A DNA stretch of 34,116 bases, taken from positions 1 to 34,116 of the forward strand of contig JAIBCK010000034.1 in assembly GCA_019694215.1 (NCBI GenBank). The letters run 5' to 3'. The position numbers and the translations under genes were made by a program. The notes beneath the pieces are model-generated. The model was not told where the DNA came from and did no database searches. It was given only the letters and a program-made list of their open reading frames with translations. Below are positions 22,586 to 30,832 of the stretch, one piece after another (within the stretch, counting starts at the first letter, position 1; each line of letters begins with the position of its first letter). Origin of the DNA: Thermoflexales bacterium (GTDB taxonomy: Bacteria > Chloroflexota > Anaerolineae > J036 > Brachytrichaceae).

Positions 22586-23505
22586 TGCGTCGCCTGGATG
22601 AACTCCATACGGTTGCCAAACGGGTCGCGCGTCTCGAAACGGTCGTACCCGGGGATGGGGATGGATTCGAGGATGAGGCAGCCTGCGGCCTCCAGCCGCG
22701 CCCGCCAGGCCGGGAGATCGCACACCTGCCAGGCCACATGCGCGCGGGTCAGGGTGTGATCAACCCCCTGCTCGACGCCGAAGTGGATTTGCTGGCCCTC
22801 GAGCTCGGCCCAGAACCCACCCCGCGAGAGCAGCGCTTGCGGCTTGTCGATCTCACGCAGCCCGAGCCCGCCCAGGTAAAAGGCGCGCGCGTGCTCGACT
22901 TCCTCCGCGCCAATGCAGATCTGCACATGATGGATGCGCCGCACCACGGACGCATCGGGCGGCCACTCGTGGCGGAGCAGGCCCATGAAGAGCATGTCAT
23001 GCCATTTGCCATCGCGGAGGAGCACATCGCGAAGAACGCCCTCATCGCGGAAGCCCATGCGGTGGTACAGGCGGACGGCGCGGTCGTTGTGCGCGTAGAC
23101 ATTCAGCCCGACGCGGTGCCAGTCCAACTCCAGGAAAACGTAGTCGAGCGCCAGCGTGAGCGCCTCCTGGCCAAGGCCGCGGCCGCGCTGGCCGCCGTCG
23201 GCGATGGCAATGTGCAGGTCACCCGTACGGTGCGAGGCCCGAATGCTGTGAAAGCCGACCAGGCCGATCACCTCACCGGTCTCGAGATGCTTGATCGCCC
23301 AGTCGACGGCGTCGTCCTTGTAGGCAAACCGCTCGTAGAACTCCTTTGAGCGCCGGACCGAGACCGGTCGCGCGGCGGAGGTGTCGAACATGCGCATCAG
23401 CTCCGGGTCCTGCGTCCAACGGGCGTAGTTCTTGCTATCGCGGTCGGCATCCAGGGCGACCAGCGCGACGCGCACGCCCTGCAGGCGGTTGGGAATGTCG
23501 ATCAT
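22582..23505 (-). CDS. GNAT acetyltransferase fused to a VOC (glyoxalase-like) domain
   Basis: 307 aa. Residues about 8-180 are a RimJ/RimL-type GNAT domain: acetyl-CoA loop GQRGRGLGQEAL, then LDWHRVGLNVYAHNDRAVRLYHRMGFRDEG. Residues about 188-305 are a VOC domain starting RIHHVQICIGAEEVEHARAFY, with AHVAWQV and FETRDPFGNRMEFIQ giving a plausible His/His/Glu metal triad. The join is in one frame without a stop. It has 4-nt overlaps with genes on both sides. RPVSVRR matches RPVSVHR in the upstream GNAT gene, suggesting tandem duplication. The substrate is unknown. Confidence 0.85.
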   Translation of the reverse strand: MIDIPNRLQGVRVALVALDADRDSKNYARWTQDPELMRMFDTSAARPVSVRRSKEFYERFAYKDDAVDWAIKHLETGEVIGLVGFHSIRASHRTGDLHIAIADGGQRGRGLGQEALTLALDYVFLELDWHRVGLNVYAHNDRAVRLYHRMGFRDEGVLRDVLLRDGKWHDMLFMGLLRHEWPPDASVVRRIHHVQICIGAEEVEHARAFYLGGLGLREIDKPQALLSRGGFWAELEGQQIHFGVEQGVDHTLTRAHVAWQVCDLPAWRARLEAAGCLILESIPIPGYDRFETRDPFGNRMEFIQATQ

Positions 23506-24062
23506 CGCAGCGCCTCCCAGTCCGCGCGCAGCAGGCCAAGGCCGAGGCTGTCCCAGCGCCGGCCGAAGCGAAACAACGCTTCGCGCGAACGTACTTCGAC
23601 CTTGAAACCATGCCGGGTCAGAAAGGCGAGCGCGGCCTCGTTGTAGCCCGGGATGGCCGTCGTGATGCGCCGCAGGTTCAGCTCATCAAAGACGTAGCGC
23701 GTGGTGAGCCGAAGCGCATCGCTGCCAAAACCCTTGCGGCGATCGCCGGGCAGGCCGATGCCGAGGTTCATCCAGGCATCGCTGAGGGCCCAATCGGCCC
23801 ACAGCTTGAGCTCGCCGACCAGGCGTTCGTCCTCGTTCAGGCGGATGCGAAAGTCAAATTCGGCGTCGTTCTGTGGCTCCTTGGCGGCATCCTCATAGCG
23901 CTTCTTCAAGCGGTGCACGGAGACCGGACGCTTGACCTCGGTTCGAAGCAACGCGTCGTAGTCGGCGGTGTGCGACCAGAGTGATTCGGTTTCGACATCG
24001 GTGTCGGGATCGGGCACCGTCAGATGGACGTGCTTTCCGGTGTAGAGATTTTCAGTTGGCAT
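23502..24062 (-). CDS. GNAT-family N-acetyltransferase
   Basis: 186 aa from ATG at 24062 (MPTENLYTGKHVHL), 1 nt after the preceding stop; a longer in-frame start at 24104 would overlap that gene. The acetyl-CoA loop GDRRKGFGSDAL and LNLRRITTAIPGYNEAALAFLTRHGFKVE are RimJ/RimL-like. It shares RPVSVxRxKxxYE with the neighbouring GNAT-VOC fusion, so the two look like diverged tandem paralogues. Target unknown. Confidence 0.85.
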   Translation of the reverse strand: MPTENLYTGKHVHLTVPDPDTDVETESLWSHTADYDALLRTEVKRPVSVHRLKKRYEDAAKEPQNDAEFDFRIRLNEDERLVGELKLWADWALSDAWMNLGIGLPGDRRKGFGSDALRLTTRYVFDELNLRRITTAIPGYNEAALAFLTRHGFKVEVRSREALFRFGRRWDSLGLGLLRADWEALR

Positions 24063-24063
24063 G

Positions 24064-24795
24064 TCAGGGTAGGAGATAGGGTTGCGCGGGCGGCTCGACG
24101 GCATCGATGCGCTCGGCCACCAGCACGGGCGCCGGTGTGCCGCCCGCCGCGCCTGCGGCGAAGCGACCGGTCACCCGGATCCAGGCATCATTCTTGAGCG
24201 CGGCCGCGTCACTGGACTGGACGAGCAGCGCGACGGGGGCGGCATCGGCGACGCAGCACGAGAGCGTGAAGCGGGCGACGTAGAGCTGATCGGCAGCCAG
24301 GCGGGCATCGCGATACACGAAGCCGACGACGTCGGCAGACTGTCCGTTCAGGGCGGACGGGTCCGGGTTGCGCCCCATCTCGATCAACCAATCGATGATG
24401 GTGCGGGATCCTCCGCCCCGCGGGTTGACGGCCACTGCGCCGGCGCGGGCCGGCGCGCCCAACGAAAGATCACGACCTGCTACCGCGCTCGCACCGAGTG
24501 GGCGGGCCGGGACGAGCAGGCCGAGCAGCGCCGGCAGGGCGACCAGGCCGATCCCCAGCGCGGAGACGCGGCCGTGCGCTGCGCCCAGCGGCGACTCTAC
24601 CGTCGTGCGTGTCATCAGCCGGTACGCGGCCGTGAGCGCCATCGCGGCAAAGAGCAACACGGCCACCAGCGCCAGCCAGGCAAAGCGCTGGTTGATGTAG
24701 TAGGTCAGCGTGCCCGAGTTGATCTTGACAGCGAACATCAGGGCGAGCGCCGCGAGCAGCATGGCCTTCACCCAGGTCGTTCTTCGCGATGGCAT
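24064..24795 (-). CDS. TIGR03943-like (YcgQ/DUF1980) permease partner protein
   Basis: 243 aa from ATG at 24795. N-terminal membrane helices (about 10-25, 37-55, 78-95), then a soluble domain with IIDWLIEMGRNPDPSALNGQSADVVGFVYRD and LSCCVADAAPVALLVQ, ending AERIDAVEPPAQPYLLP. These segments are typical of TIGR03943/DUF1980 proteins, always found with a DUF318 permease. Here the permease is the gene directly upstream (19 nt). The CC pair in LSCCVADA may bind a metal. The transported substrate is not known. Confidence 0.85.
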   Translation of the reverse strand: MPSRRTTWVKAMLLAALALMFAVKINSGTLTYYINQRFAWLALVAVLLFAAMALTAAYRLMTRTTVESPLGAAHGRVSALGIGLVALPALLGLLVPARPLGASAVAGRDLSLGAPARAGAVAVNPRGGGSRTIIDWLIEMGRNPDPSALNGQSADVVGFVYRDARLAADQLYVARFTLSCCVADAAPVALLVQSSDAAALKNDAWIRVTGRFAAGAAGGTPAPVLVAERIDAVEPPAQPYLLP

Positions 24796-24814
24796 GTCCA
24801 GTCCCCCTGCCCGC

Positions 24815-25846
24815 CTACCAGGCGATGTTGAGGTTGATGGCCAGCCCGGCCAGCAACGCAAAGGCGAAGGTCAGCGCGATGAGATACGCGACGACGCGCC
24901 GGCGGAAGACGCCCAGCAGCATGAGCGTGCTCTTGACATCGATCATCGGGCCAAACACGAGGAAGGCGATGATGGCCCCGCTGGTGAAGGTGTTGACAAA
25001 GTTGAGCGCGAGAAAGGCATCCACGGTGCTGCACACCGAGAGCACGAAGGCCAGCGCGAGCATGGCCACGACAGAGCTCGCCGCGCCGCTCCCGATCCCG
25101 ATCAGCGCCTGCTGCGGGACGAAGGTCTGCAGCGCCGTGGCGATCAGCGAACCGCCGATCAGATAGGGCGCGACATCAAAGAATTCATCCGCGGCGACGG
25201 CCACGGCGCGCTGAAGCGCGGTCGCGGGGCCGGGCCGCGACGCAGCAGGTGGCACTCCGACGGTGGGCGTACCGCCGGCCAGCGGGGGCAGGCTGAGCGG
25301 ACGCATGACGCGGGCCAGCCCGGGCTGCAACGAGAAAATCAGGCCGATCGCGATGGCGATGACCAGCGTCAGCGCGATGCGCGCCCAGAACACCGGCCCG
25401 GCCCCGAAGGCGGCGTAGGTGCTGGCCAGCACGATCGGGTTGATGACCGGCGCGGCCAGCAGGAAGGCGATTCCCGCCGAGAGGGGAAAGCCCTTCTGGC
25501 ACAGCCGCCGCACAACGGGAATAACCCCGCACTCGCAGACGGGGAAAATGATCCCGAGCAGCGCGCCGATCAGCGTGGCGGCCAACCGGTTGCGCGGCAT
25601 GAGGCGGGCGATGTCATCGGCCGTGACAAAGACCGTGATCAGCCCCGAGGCCAGCGCCCCGAGCAGCAGGAACGGCGCGGCCTCGATGAAGATGCCGAGA
25701 AAGACCGTGACGAAGTTCTGCGCCACATCAGGTAGGGCAAGCGACGCGCGCCCGCCCAACACGGGGAGCAGCGCGTCCAGCCCGAGTGTGCCCAGCAGGA
25801 TGAGCAGGATGGCCGCGGCGACGAGGGTCAGCCGTTGTCTCGACAT
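24815..25846 (-). CDS. DUF318/ArsP_1-family permease
   Basis: 343 aa. About eight membrane helices in two halves. The first half carries FPVCECGVIPVVRRLCQKGFPLSAGIAFLLAAPVINPIVL, with the conserved C-E-C-G and PxxNP motifs of the PF03773 permease family. The second half has NFVNTFTSGAIIAFLVFGPMIDVKSTLMLLG, also conserved. Members include methylarsenite exporter ArsP and the YcgR partner of YcgQ; the TIGR03943 gene downstream points to the latter branch. TCTAAT (minus strand) lies 7 nt before the ATG, a possible internal leaderless promoter. Confidence 0.9.
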   Translation of the reverse strand: MSRQRLTLVAAAILLILLGTLGLDALLPVLGGRASLALPDVAQNFVTVFLGIFIEAAPFLLLGALASGLITVFVTADDIARLMPRNRLAATLIGALLGIIFPVCECGVIPVVRRLCQKGFPLSAGIAFLLAAPVINPIVLASTYAAFGAGPVFWARIALTLVIAIAIGLIFSLQPGLARVMRPLSLPPLAGGTPTVGVPPAASRPGPATALQRAVAVAADEFFDVAPYLIGGSLIATALQTFVPQQALIGIGSGAASSVVAMLALAFVLSVCSTVDAFLALNFVNTFTSGAIIAFLVFGPMIDVKSTLMLLGVFRRRVVAYLIALTFAFALLAGLAINLNIAW

Positions 25847-25880
25847 TCGGACGATTAGACCACCCCGCGGCCGTCGGCGC

Positions 25881-27194
25881 TCAGCCTGCCGCGTCCAGCG
25901 CGGCGGCGAAGATGCGCAGCGCCTCGTCGATCTGCTCGGCGTTCACCACCAGCGGCGGGATCCAGCGGATAACGTTCTGATACGGCCCGCAAGTCAGCAG
26001 CAGCAGCTTGTGATCGGCGCACAGTTTGACTATCTTGTCGGTCATGGCCTTGTCGGGCTTGCCCTGCGCGTCGATGAACTCGGTCGCGACCATGCAACCG
26101 AGCCCGCGCACGTCGCCGATCTGCTTGAATTCGGCCTGCAGCTTGCGCAACCCGGCCATGAGCTGTGCGCCACGCGCCGCGCTGTTCTCGATCAGCTTCT
26201 CCTCGCGCATGACCTTGATGGTGGCGACGGCGGCGGCGGCCGAGACGAGGTTGGGACCGTAGGTGCCGCCATGCGAGCCGGGCAGCCACTTTTTCATGAT
26301 CTCGCGCCGGGAGGCGATGCCGCTCAGGGGCATGCCCGAGGCCAGGCCCTTGGCCATGATCAGGATGTCCGGGATCACGCCGCTGTGTTCGAGGGCGAAG
26401 AAGCGCCCGGTGCGGCCAAAGCCGGTCTGGACCTCGTCGAAGACCAGCAGGATGCCATGCTCATCGCACAGGCTGCGCAGGCCCTTCAGGAAGCTCGACG
26501 GGGGCACGACATAGCCGCCCTCGCCCAACACGGGCTCGACGACGATGGCGGCCGTCTCCTGGGGCGCCGTCTGCGTCTTGAACATGAGCCGCAGCTGGTC
26601 CAACGCATAACCGCAACACTCACCCCCATCGTTCGGGCAGCTGGCCGAGACCGCTGCGCGCTGCTCGACCGTGTGGGTGCGCTGGCAGACCGGGCAGTGG
26701 AAGCAGTTGGCATACGGCGCGGCAAAGACACCCGCGGGCAGGGGCTGGTAACCGACGCGGTAGCTGTATTTGCTCATCGTCATGGCCATGGTCATGTGCG
26801 TGCGGCCGTGAAACGAGCCCTCGAAGACGATGATGTTGGTGCGACCGGTGGCCTGCTTGGCAAGCTTGACCGCGGCTTCGACAGCCTCGGCGCCGGAGTT
26901 GCTGAAGAAGTAGGTGTCCAGCGCCGGCGGCAGGACGGCCTTGAGCTGCTCGGTCAGCTCGACCACGGCCTTGCCGGTCACGACGCCGATCTGCCCGTGG
27001 ATCATGTTGGCGGCCTGGTCTTGAATGGCCTTGACCACGCGCGGGTGCGCATGCCCGGTGTTCGTCACGCCGATGCCGCTCGTGAAGTCCATGTAACGGT
27101 TGCCCTGCGTGTCATGGATGTAAATGCCTTCGGCGTGGTCGAGGTCGATGTCAAAGGCGCGCGACCAGACGGGGGCGAGGTTTTCTTTGCTCAT
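25881..27194 (-). CDS. Class III PLP aminotransferase with Cys-rich insertion
   Basis: 437 aa. PLP-binding features: SNSGAEAVEAAVK (99-111), SFHGRTH (127-133), Asp253 in FDEVQTGFG and the Schiff-base Lys282 in MAKGLASG. The overall pattern is that of 4-aminobutyrate/acetylornithine-type transaminases. Residues 164-194 contain six cysteines as C-x2-C-x2-C...C-x6-C-C, plus His at 166 and 174, a layout able to bind a metal. The other class III aminotransferase in the window lacks it. It starts 4 nt after the pduO-type stop (27199 to 27194). The amino donor is uncertain. Confidence 0.9.
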   Translation of the reverse strand: MSKENLAPVWSRAFDIDLDHAEGIYIHDTQGNRYMDFTSGIGVTNTGHAHPRVVKAIQDQAANMIHGQIGVVTGKAVVELTEQLKAVLPPALDTYFFSNSGAEAVEAAVKLAKQATGRTNIIVFEGSFHGRTHMTMAMTMSKYSYRVGYQPLPAGVFAAPYANCFHCPVCQRTHTVEQRAAVSASCPNDGGECCGYALDQLRLMFKTQTAPQETAAIVVEPVLGEGGYVVPPSSFLKGLRSLCDEHGILLVFDEVQTGFGRTGRFFALEHSGVIPDILIMAKGLASGMPLSGIASRREIMKKWLPGSHGGTYGPNLVSAAAAVATIKVMREEKLIENSAARGAQLMAGLRKLQAEFKQIGDVRGLGCMVATEFIDAQGKPDKAMTDKIVKLCADHKLLLLTCGPYQNVIRWIPPLVVNAEQIDEALRIFAAALDAAG

Positions 27195-27198
27195 GATT

Positions 27199-27765
27199 TC
27201 ACTCCAGGGGATTGGTTTCGGACTTGGCGAGGGTGATGGCGCCGACGCCTGCGCGGGCGGACTCGACCAGCGACAGCACGAACAGGAACGAGGACAGGCG
27301 GTTGAGGTAGGCGATCACGTCGGCATGCACGTGTCCGCCGTTGTGCGCATGGGCGAGCACCGCGCGCTCGGCGCGCCGCGCGACGGTTCGGGCGAAGTCG
27401 ACCTGCGCGCCGGCCAGGCTGTCGCCGGGGATGACGAACTCGCGCGGGAGGACGATGCCGCCCGTGAGGGCGTCGGTGTGGCCCTCCAGCCAGCGCACGC
27501 GGGCGGCATCGATGCGATGAAAACGGGCGGCGTTCTCCGGCGTGGCGGCCAGCTCCGCCATGAGGTGGTAGAGGTCGCGCTGCACGTCGAGGAGCAGGCC
27601 TTGGGAGGCGGAACTGCTCGTGGCGCGGCAGACCCCCAGCGCGGCGCTGAGTTCGTCGACGCTGCCGTAGGCCTCGACCTGGGCGCTGAACTTCTGCACC
27701 CGGCCCGGCCCAAGCAAACCGGTGCTGCCATCGTCACCGGTCCGGGTGTATAGTTGCTCGCCCAT
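27199..27765 (-). CDS. pduO: PduO-type cob(I)alamin adenosyltransferase
   Basis: 188 aa from ATG at 27765 (MGEQLYTRTGDDGSTGLLG). The ATP-binding motif YTRTGDDGSTGL, VEAYGSVDELSAALG, FVIPGDSLAGAQVDFARTVARRAER and YLNRLSSFLFVLS are diagnostic of the PduO/MMAB family. It adds the adenosyl group from ATP to cob(I)alamin, making coenzyme B12. TACAAT (minus strand, 27773-27778) ends 7 nt before the ATG with no Shine-Dalgarno, so the transcript should be leaderless. It heads a seven-gene run and functionally complements the B12-uptake locus at 6731-10651. Confidence 0.95.
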   Translation of the reverse strand: MGEQLYTRTGDDGSTGLLGPGRVQKFSAQVEAYGSVDELSAALGVCRATSSSASQGLLLDVQRDLYHLMAELAATPENAARFHRIDAARVRWLEGHTDALTGGIVLPREFVIPGDSLAGAQVDFARTVARRAERAVLAHAHNGGHVHADVIAYLNRLSSFLFVLSLVESARAGVGAITLAKSETNPLE

Positions 27766-27781
27766 TGGGACGATTGTATCC
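27766..27781 (-). promoter_or_regulatory. Leaderless promoter of the pduO operon
   Basis: TACAAT (minus strand, 27773-27778), 7 nt before the ATG at 27765. The divergent plus-strand gene starts at 27782; a TATAGT at 27749-27754 could serve it with a leader of about 20 nt. Confidence 0.5.
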
Positions 27782-28090
27782 ATGTATCCCGAGAGCGAAA
27801 TTCTGTTTCCCGCCTCCTGCATTGCCGAGTTGCGCAGCGCGCGCGGCGGCGAAGGCTGGGCGGAGTGGATCGACGGGCTCGCCCGGCTGCCGGAGACGCA
27901 TGAGGACGTGCTGGCGTTTTCGCTCATGATGATCCGCACCGCGAATTGCCTGACCTGCGCCCCCGATAGCCATCGCGCCAATCTGGGCTGCCTGGCCTGC
28001 GCGCGGCGCACCCTGACCGGTCTCAAGGGCGGCGACATCGGCATCCGCCGCGGTGTCGAGCGCGCCCGCAAGGAATTGCGCGAGGGCTGA
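27782..28090 (+). CDS. Small protein with paired CxxC motifs, unknown function
   Basis: 102 aa from ATG at 27782. The upstream in-frame start (27722) lies inside the divergent pduO gene and is rejected. Near residues 59-77 it has NCLTCAPDSHRANLGCLAC, i.e. two C-x2-C pairs about 11 residues apart plus a His, a plausible zinc knuckle. The rest is helical (LPETHEDVLAFSLMMIRTA). I do not recognise a named family. It starts 16 nt from the divergent pduO start. Confidence 0.7.
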   Translation: MYPESEILFPASCIAELRSARGGEGWAEWIDGLARLPETHEDVLAFSLMMIRTANCLTCAPDSHRANLGCLACARRTLTGLKGGDIGIRRGVERARKELREG

Positions 28091-28121
28091 CCACCCGCTC
28101 CACCCAACGGTCATCATTCAC

Positions 28122-28140
28122 CCTATCCCACCCGGGATGG
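28122..28140. repeat. Short hairpin between the CxxC gene and the HD gene
   Basis: ATCCC (28125-28129), loop ACCC, GGGAT (28134-28138), extendable by CC/GG across a bulge. No T tract. It sits 12 nt before the HD gene ATG, where it could affect ribosome access. Nothing else is seen in 28091-28152. Confidence 0.35.
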
Positions 28141-28152
28141 GCGCTTTCACCT

Positions 28153-29061
28153 ATGTCGCTGATTCACATTCGCCAACCCGAACGCACCGCCAACGCCAAA
28201 CGGCTCGGCGCACAGCTGCCCAATGACTACGAGGAGCTGTATGTCAAGGCTGACCAGACCATTCGCGCGCTGGCGGCGCCCTACCCCAAGGTCCTGCGTG
28301 TGTATGAGGCCCTATCCGCCGATCCGCGCGTGCGGGCCAACTGGGAGATGGCCAACTACCTCGCCATCGCCAAGCTGAACTACAACGATCACGGCCCCAT
28401 CCACGCGCGCGTGACGGCGTCGTATCTCGCCCAGATCATGGCGCTGCTGATCGAGGCGAAGGCGCCGTTCGATGTGGTCGAGTCCGGCGCCGGCGACATC
28501 GAGGATGCCTTTGCGGTGGGAATGGCCGGGATTCTGCTGCACGACATTGGCAACAGCATGAGCCGCTCCAGCCACGAGATCCTGGGCGTGATGATGGCGC
28601 GCGAGGTGCTCGAGCGCATTCTTCCGCCGCTGTATCCCGACCCGGAGAAGCTGCAGCTGATCGAGAACTTCATCCTGTCGTGCGTGCAGTGTCACGACAT
28701 GAACCCGCCTCCGGTGTATCTCGAAGGCGGCATCGTCGCGGTTGCGGATGGCTGCGACATGAGCAAGGGCCGCGCCCGCATGCCCTTTGACCTCGGCAAG
28801 ATTGACATCCACGCGGTCTCGGCCCTGTCCATCGAGGAGGTCGACATCATCCGCGGCGGGAGCCTTCCCGTCGAAATCCACGTCGAGATGAGCAACTCGG
28901 CCGGCATCTTCCAGGTCGAGGAGATCCTGGTCAAGAAGCTCGTCGCGACCCCGCTCAAGGCCTATGTCACCGTCATGGCCAACGTGGTCACGCCGGGCAA
29001 GCACGACCGCCGCATCATCAACAGCGTCATCCTGAAGGACGGCCGCCTGCGGCCGATGTAG
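28153..29061 (+). CDS. HD-domain phosphohydrolase-like protein
   Basis: 302 aa. The HD metal ligands are His84 (HGPIHA), His130-Asp131 (LLHDIGNS), His141 and Asp199 (VADGCDM), in correct order and spacing for the HD superfamily. An additional CHD (180-182) follows. The C-terminal third (about 215-302) is a separate alpha/beta region, SIEEVDIIRGGSLPVEIHVEMSNSAGIFQVEEIL. The family hydrolyses phosphate esters, often of nucleotides; the substrate is unknown. The M14 peptidase gene follows after 15 nt, so they are probably cotranscribed. Confidence 0.87.
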   Translation: MSLIHIRQPERTANAKRLGAQLPNDYEELYVKADQTIRALAAPYPKVLRVYEALSADPRVRANWEMANYLAIAKLNYNDHGPIHARVTASYLAQIMALLIEAKAPFDVVESGAGDIEDAFAVGMAGILLHDIGNSMSRSSHEILGVMMAREVLERILPPLYPDPEKLQLIENFILSCVQCHDMNPPPVYLEGGIVAVADGCDMSKGRARMPFDLGKIDIHAVSALSIEEVDIIRGGSLPVEIHVEMSNSAGIFQVEEILVKKLVATPLKAYVTVMANVVTPGKHDRRIINSVILKDGRLRPM

Positions 29062-29076
29062 CCCTGGAGTGTTCGC

Positions 29077-30783
29077 ATGAACAAGCCTGCCTTTGACCGC
29101 TTCCACCGATATGAACCCCTGACGGAATACCTGCGCGGGTTTGAAGAAGCGCATCCCACGTTGTGCAGCCTGGCCTCGATCGGCCGCAGCCACGAGGGCC
29201 GCGAGATTTGGGCAATGACCGTGACCAACACGGCCACCGGCCCCGCCGAGGACAAGCCGGCTTTCTGGGTGGATGCGAACATCCATGCCACCGAGGTGGC
29301 CCCCTCGAGCTGCGCGTTGTATCTGCTGGCCAAGGTGCTGGAGGGCTATGGCAGCGATCCCCAGATCACGCGGCTGCTCGACACCCGCACGTTGTACGTT
29401 GTGCCGCGCGCCAACCCGGACGGCGCCGAGCTCTTTCTGGATGAGCGCCATCGCCGCATTCGCTCCTCCACCCGCCCCTACCCGTTTGCCGAGCGGCAGG
29501 ACGGGCTGCATCCATCGGACATCGACCGCGATGGCCGCGTGTTGACGATGCGCGTCCAGGACCCCAATGGGCCGTGGAAGGCGCACCCCGCCGACGCCCG
29601 GCTGCTGGTGGCGCGCGATCCGGCCGGCGGCGACGTGGGGCCCTTCTACCGGCTGCTGCCGGAGGGCGAGATTCAAAACTACGACGGTGTCACGATCAAG
29701 CTGGCCAGGGCCTACGAAGGCCTGGATCTCAACCGCAACTTCCCCTTCGAGTGGGCGCCCGAGGCGGAGCAGGTTGGGGCCGGCCCGTATCCAACCAGCG
29801 AACCCGAGGTGCGGGCGATGACCCAGTTCATCGTCGATCACCCGAACATCACAGGCGCGATCACCTTTCACACCATGAGTGGTGTGTATCTTCGTCCGTA
29901 TGGCACGCGCCCCGACGACACCTTCAATGCCAACGACCTGTGGGCGATGCAGGACATCGGGCGCGCCATCACGCGTATGACCGGCTACCCGGCCGTCTCG
30001 GTCTTTCACGACTTTCGGTATCACCCGAAGGAGACCATCAAGGGGGTCTTTGACGACTGGCTTTACGAGCACCTGGGCGTCTTTGCCTGGACGTGCGAAC
30101 TGTGGAGCCCACAGCGCGCGGCCGGCATCGACATGAAGAAGCCGGGGGGCGGGTATCGATTCACGGAGTGGTCGCGGCAGCACGATGTCGAGGACGACCT
30201 CAAGCTACTGGCCTGGCAGGATGCGGCGCTGGGGGGGCGCGGCTTCGTCAACTGGTATCCCTTCCCGCATCCGCAACTGGGCGCCGTTGAGCTGGGCGGC
30301 TGGAACGCCGAGCTGATCTGGCGCAACCCGCCGCCGGAGTTTCTCGAAGCCGAGATCGCCCCGCACGCCGATGTGGTGATCTGGCATGCCCTGATCTCGC
30401 CCCTGCTCAACGTGCGGGCGTTCACCGCCGAGCGGCTGGGCGAACGCGTCTGGCAGGTGCGGGCCGTGGTGGAGAACAGTGGCTGGCTGCCAACCAGCGT
30501 GACCACGCGCGCGGCGGAAAAGAAGCTCGTGACGCCGCTCGAGCTCAGCCTGGGCGTGCCCGAGGGGGCGCGGCTGCGGGGTGGCGAAGCGCGTGTGATG
30601 GCTGGCCAGCTCGATGGCCGCGCGCAGAAGTGGGTGATGGGCGTGTATGGCGGATCGGACGCCAGCACCGACCGCACCCGGGCCGAGTGGACGGTCGAGG
30701 CCGCGCCAGGCACAACGCTCACGCTCGAGGCAAAGCACCCCCGCGCCGGCCGGGTGCGCGCCAGCCTGACGCTTGGCGCATAA
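29077..30783 (+). CDS. M14-family zinc carboxypeptidase
   Basis: 568 aa; GGAG precedes the ATG. Zinc ligands: His70 and Glu73 (NIHATE) and His265 (TFHTMSG). GLDLNRNFPFEW supplies the substrate-binding Arg region, and Glu341 (WTCELW) is the catalytic Glu. A C-terminal region (about 450-568) looks like a small beta-domain of the kind found beside M14 cores. No signal peptide is seen, so it appears cytoplasmic. It would trim peptides or gamma-glutamyl/murein-type substrates. A GabT-like gene follows after 49 nt. Confidence 0.92.
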   Translation: MNKPAFDRFHRYEPLTEYLRGFEEAHPTLCSLASIGRSHEGREIWAMTVTNTATGPAEDKPAFWVDANIHATEVAPSSCALYLLAKVLEGYGSDPQITRLLDTRTLYVVPRANPDGAELFLDERHRRIRSSTRPYPFAERQDGLHPSDIDRDGRVLTMRVQDPNGPWKAHPADARLLVARDPAGGDVGPFYRLLPEGEIQNYDGVTIKLARAYEGLDLNRNFPFEWAPEAEQVGAGPYPTSEPEVRAMTQFIVDHPNITGAITFHTMSGVYLRPYGTRPDDTFNANDLWAMQDIGRAITRMTGYPAVSVFHDFRYHPKETIKGVFDDWLYEHLGVFAWTCELWSPQRAAGIDMKKPGGGYRFTEWSRQHDVEDDLKLLAWQDAALGGRGFVNWYPFPHPQLGAVELGGWNAELIWRNPPPEFLEAEIAPHADVVIWHALISPLLNVRAFTAERLGERVWQVRAVVENSGWLPTSVTTRAAEKKLVTPLELSLGVPEGARLRGGEARVMAGQLDGRAQKWVMGVYGGSDASTDRTRAEWTVEAAPGTTLTLEAKHPRAGRVRASLTLGA

Positions 30784-30832
30784 TGCGGCGCAATCCAGAA
30801 ACGCCAGAAACCCCTGACCCGACCACCCAATC

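Noticed and set aside
25419-27236. 605-codon plus-strand open frame
   Set aside because: Antisense of the aminotransferase and permease genes; no recognisable motif.
28312-30183. 623-codon minus-strand open frame
   Set aside because: It is the antisense of the HD and M14 genes, both of which show full catalytic motifs. High GC keeps the opposite strand open.
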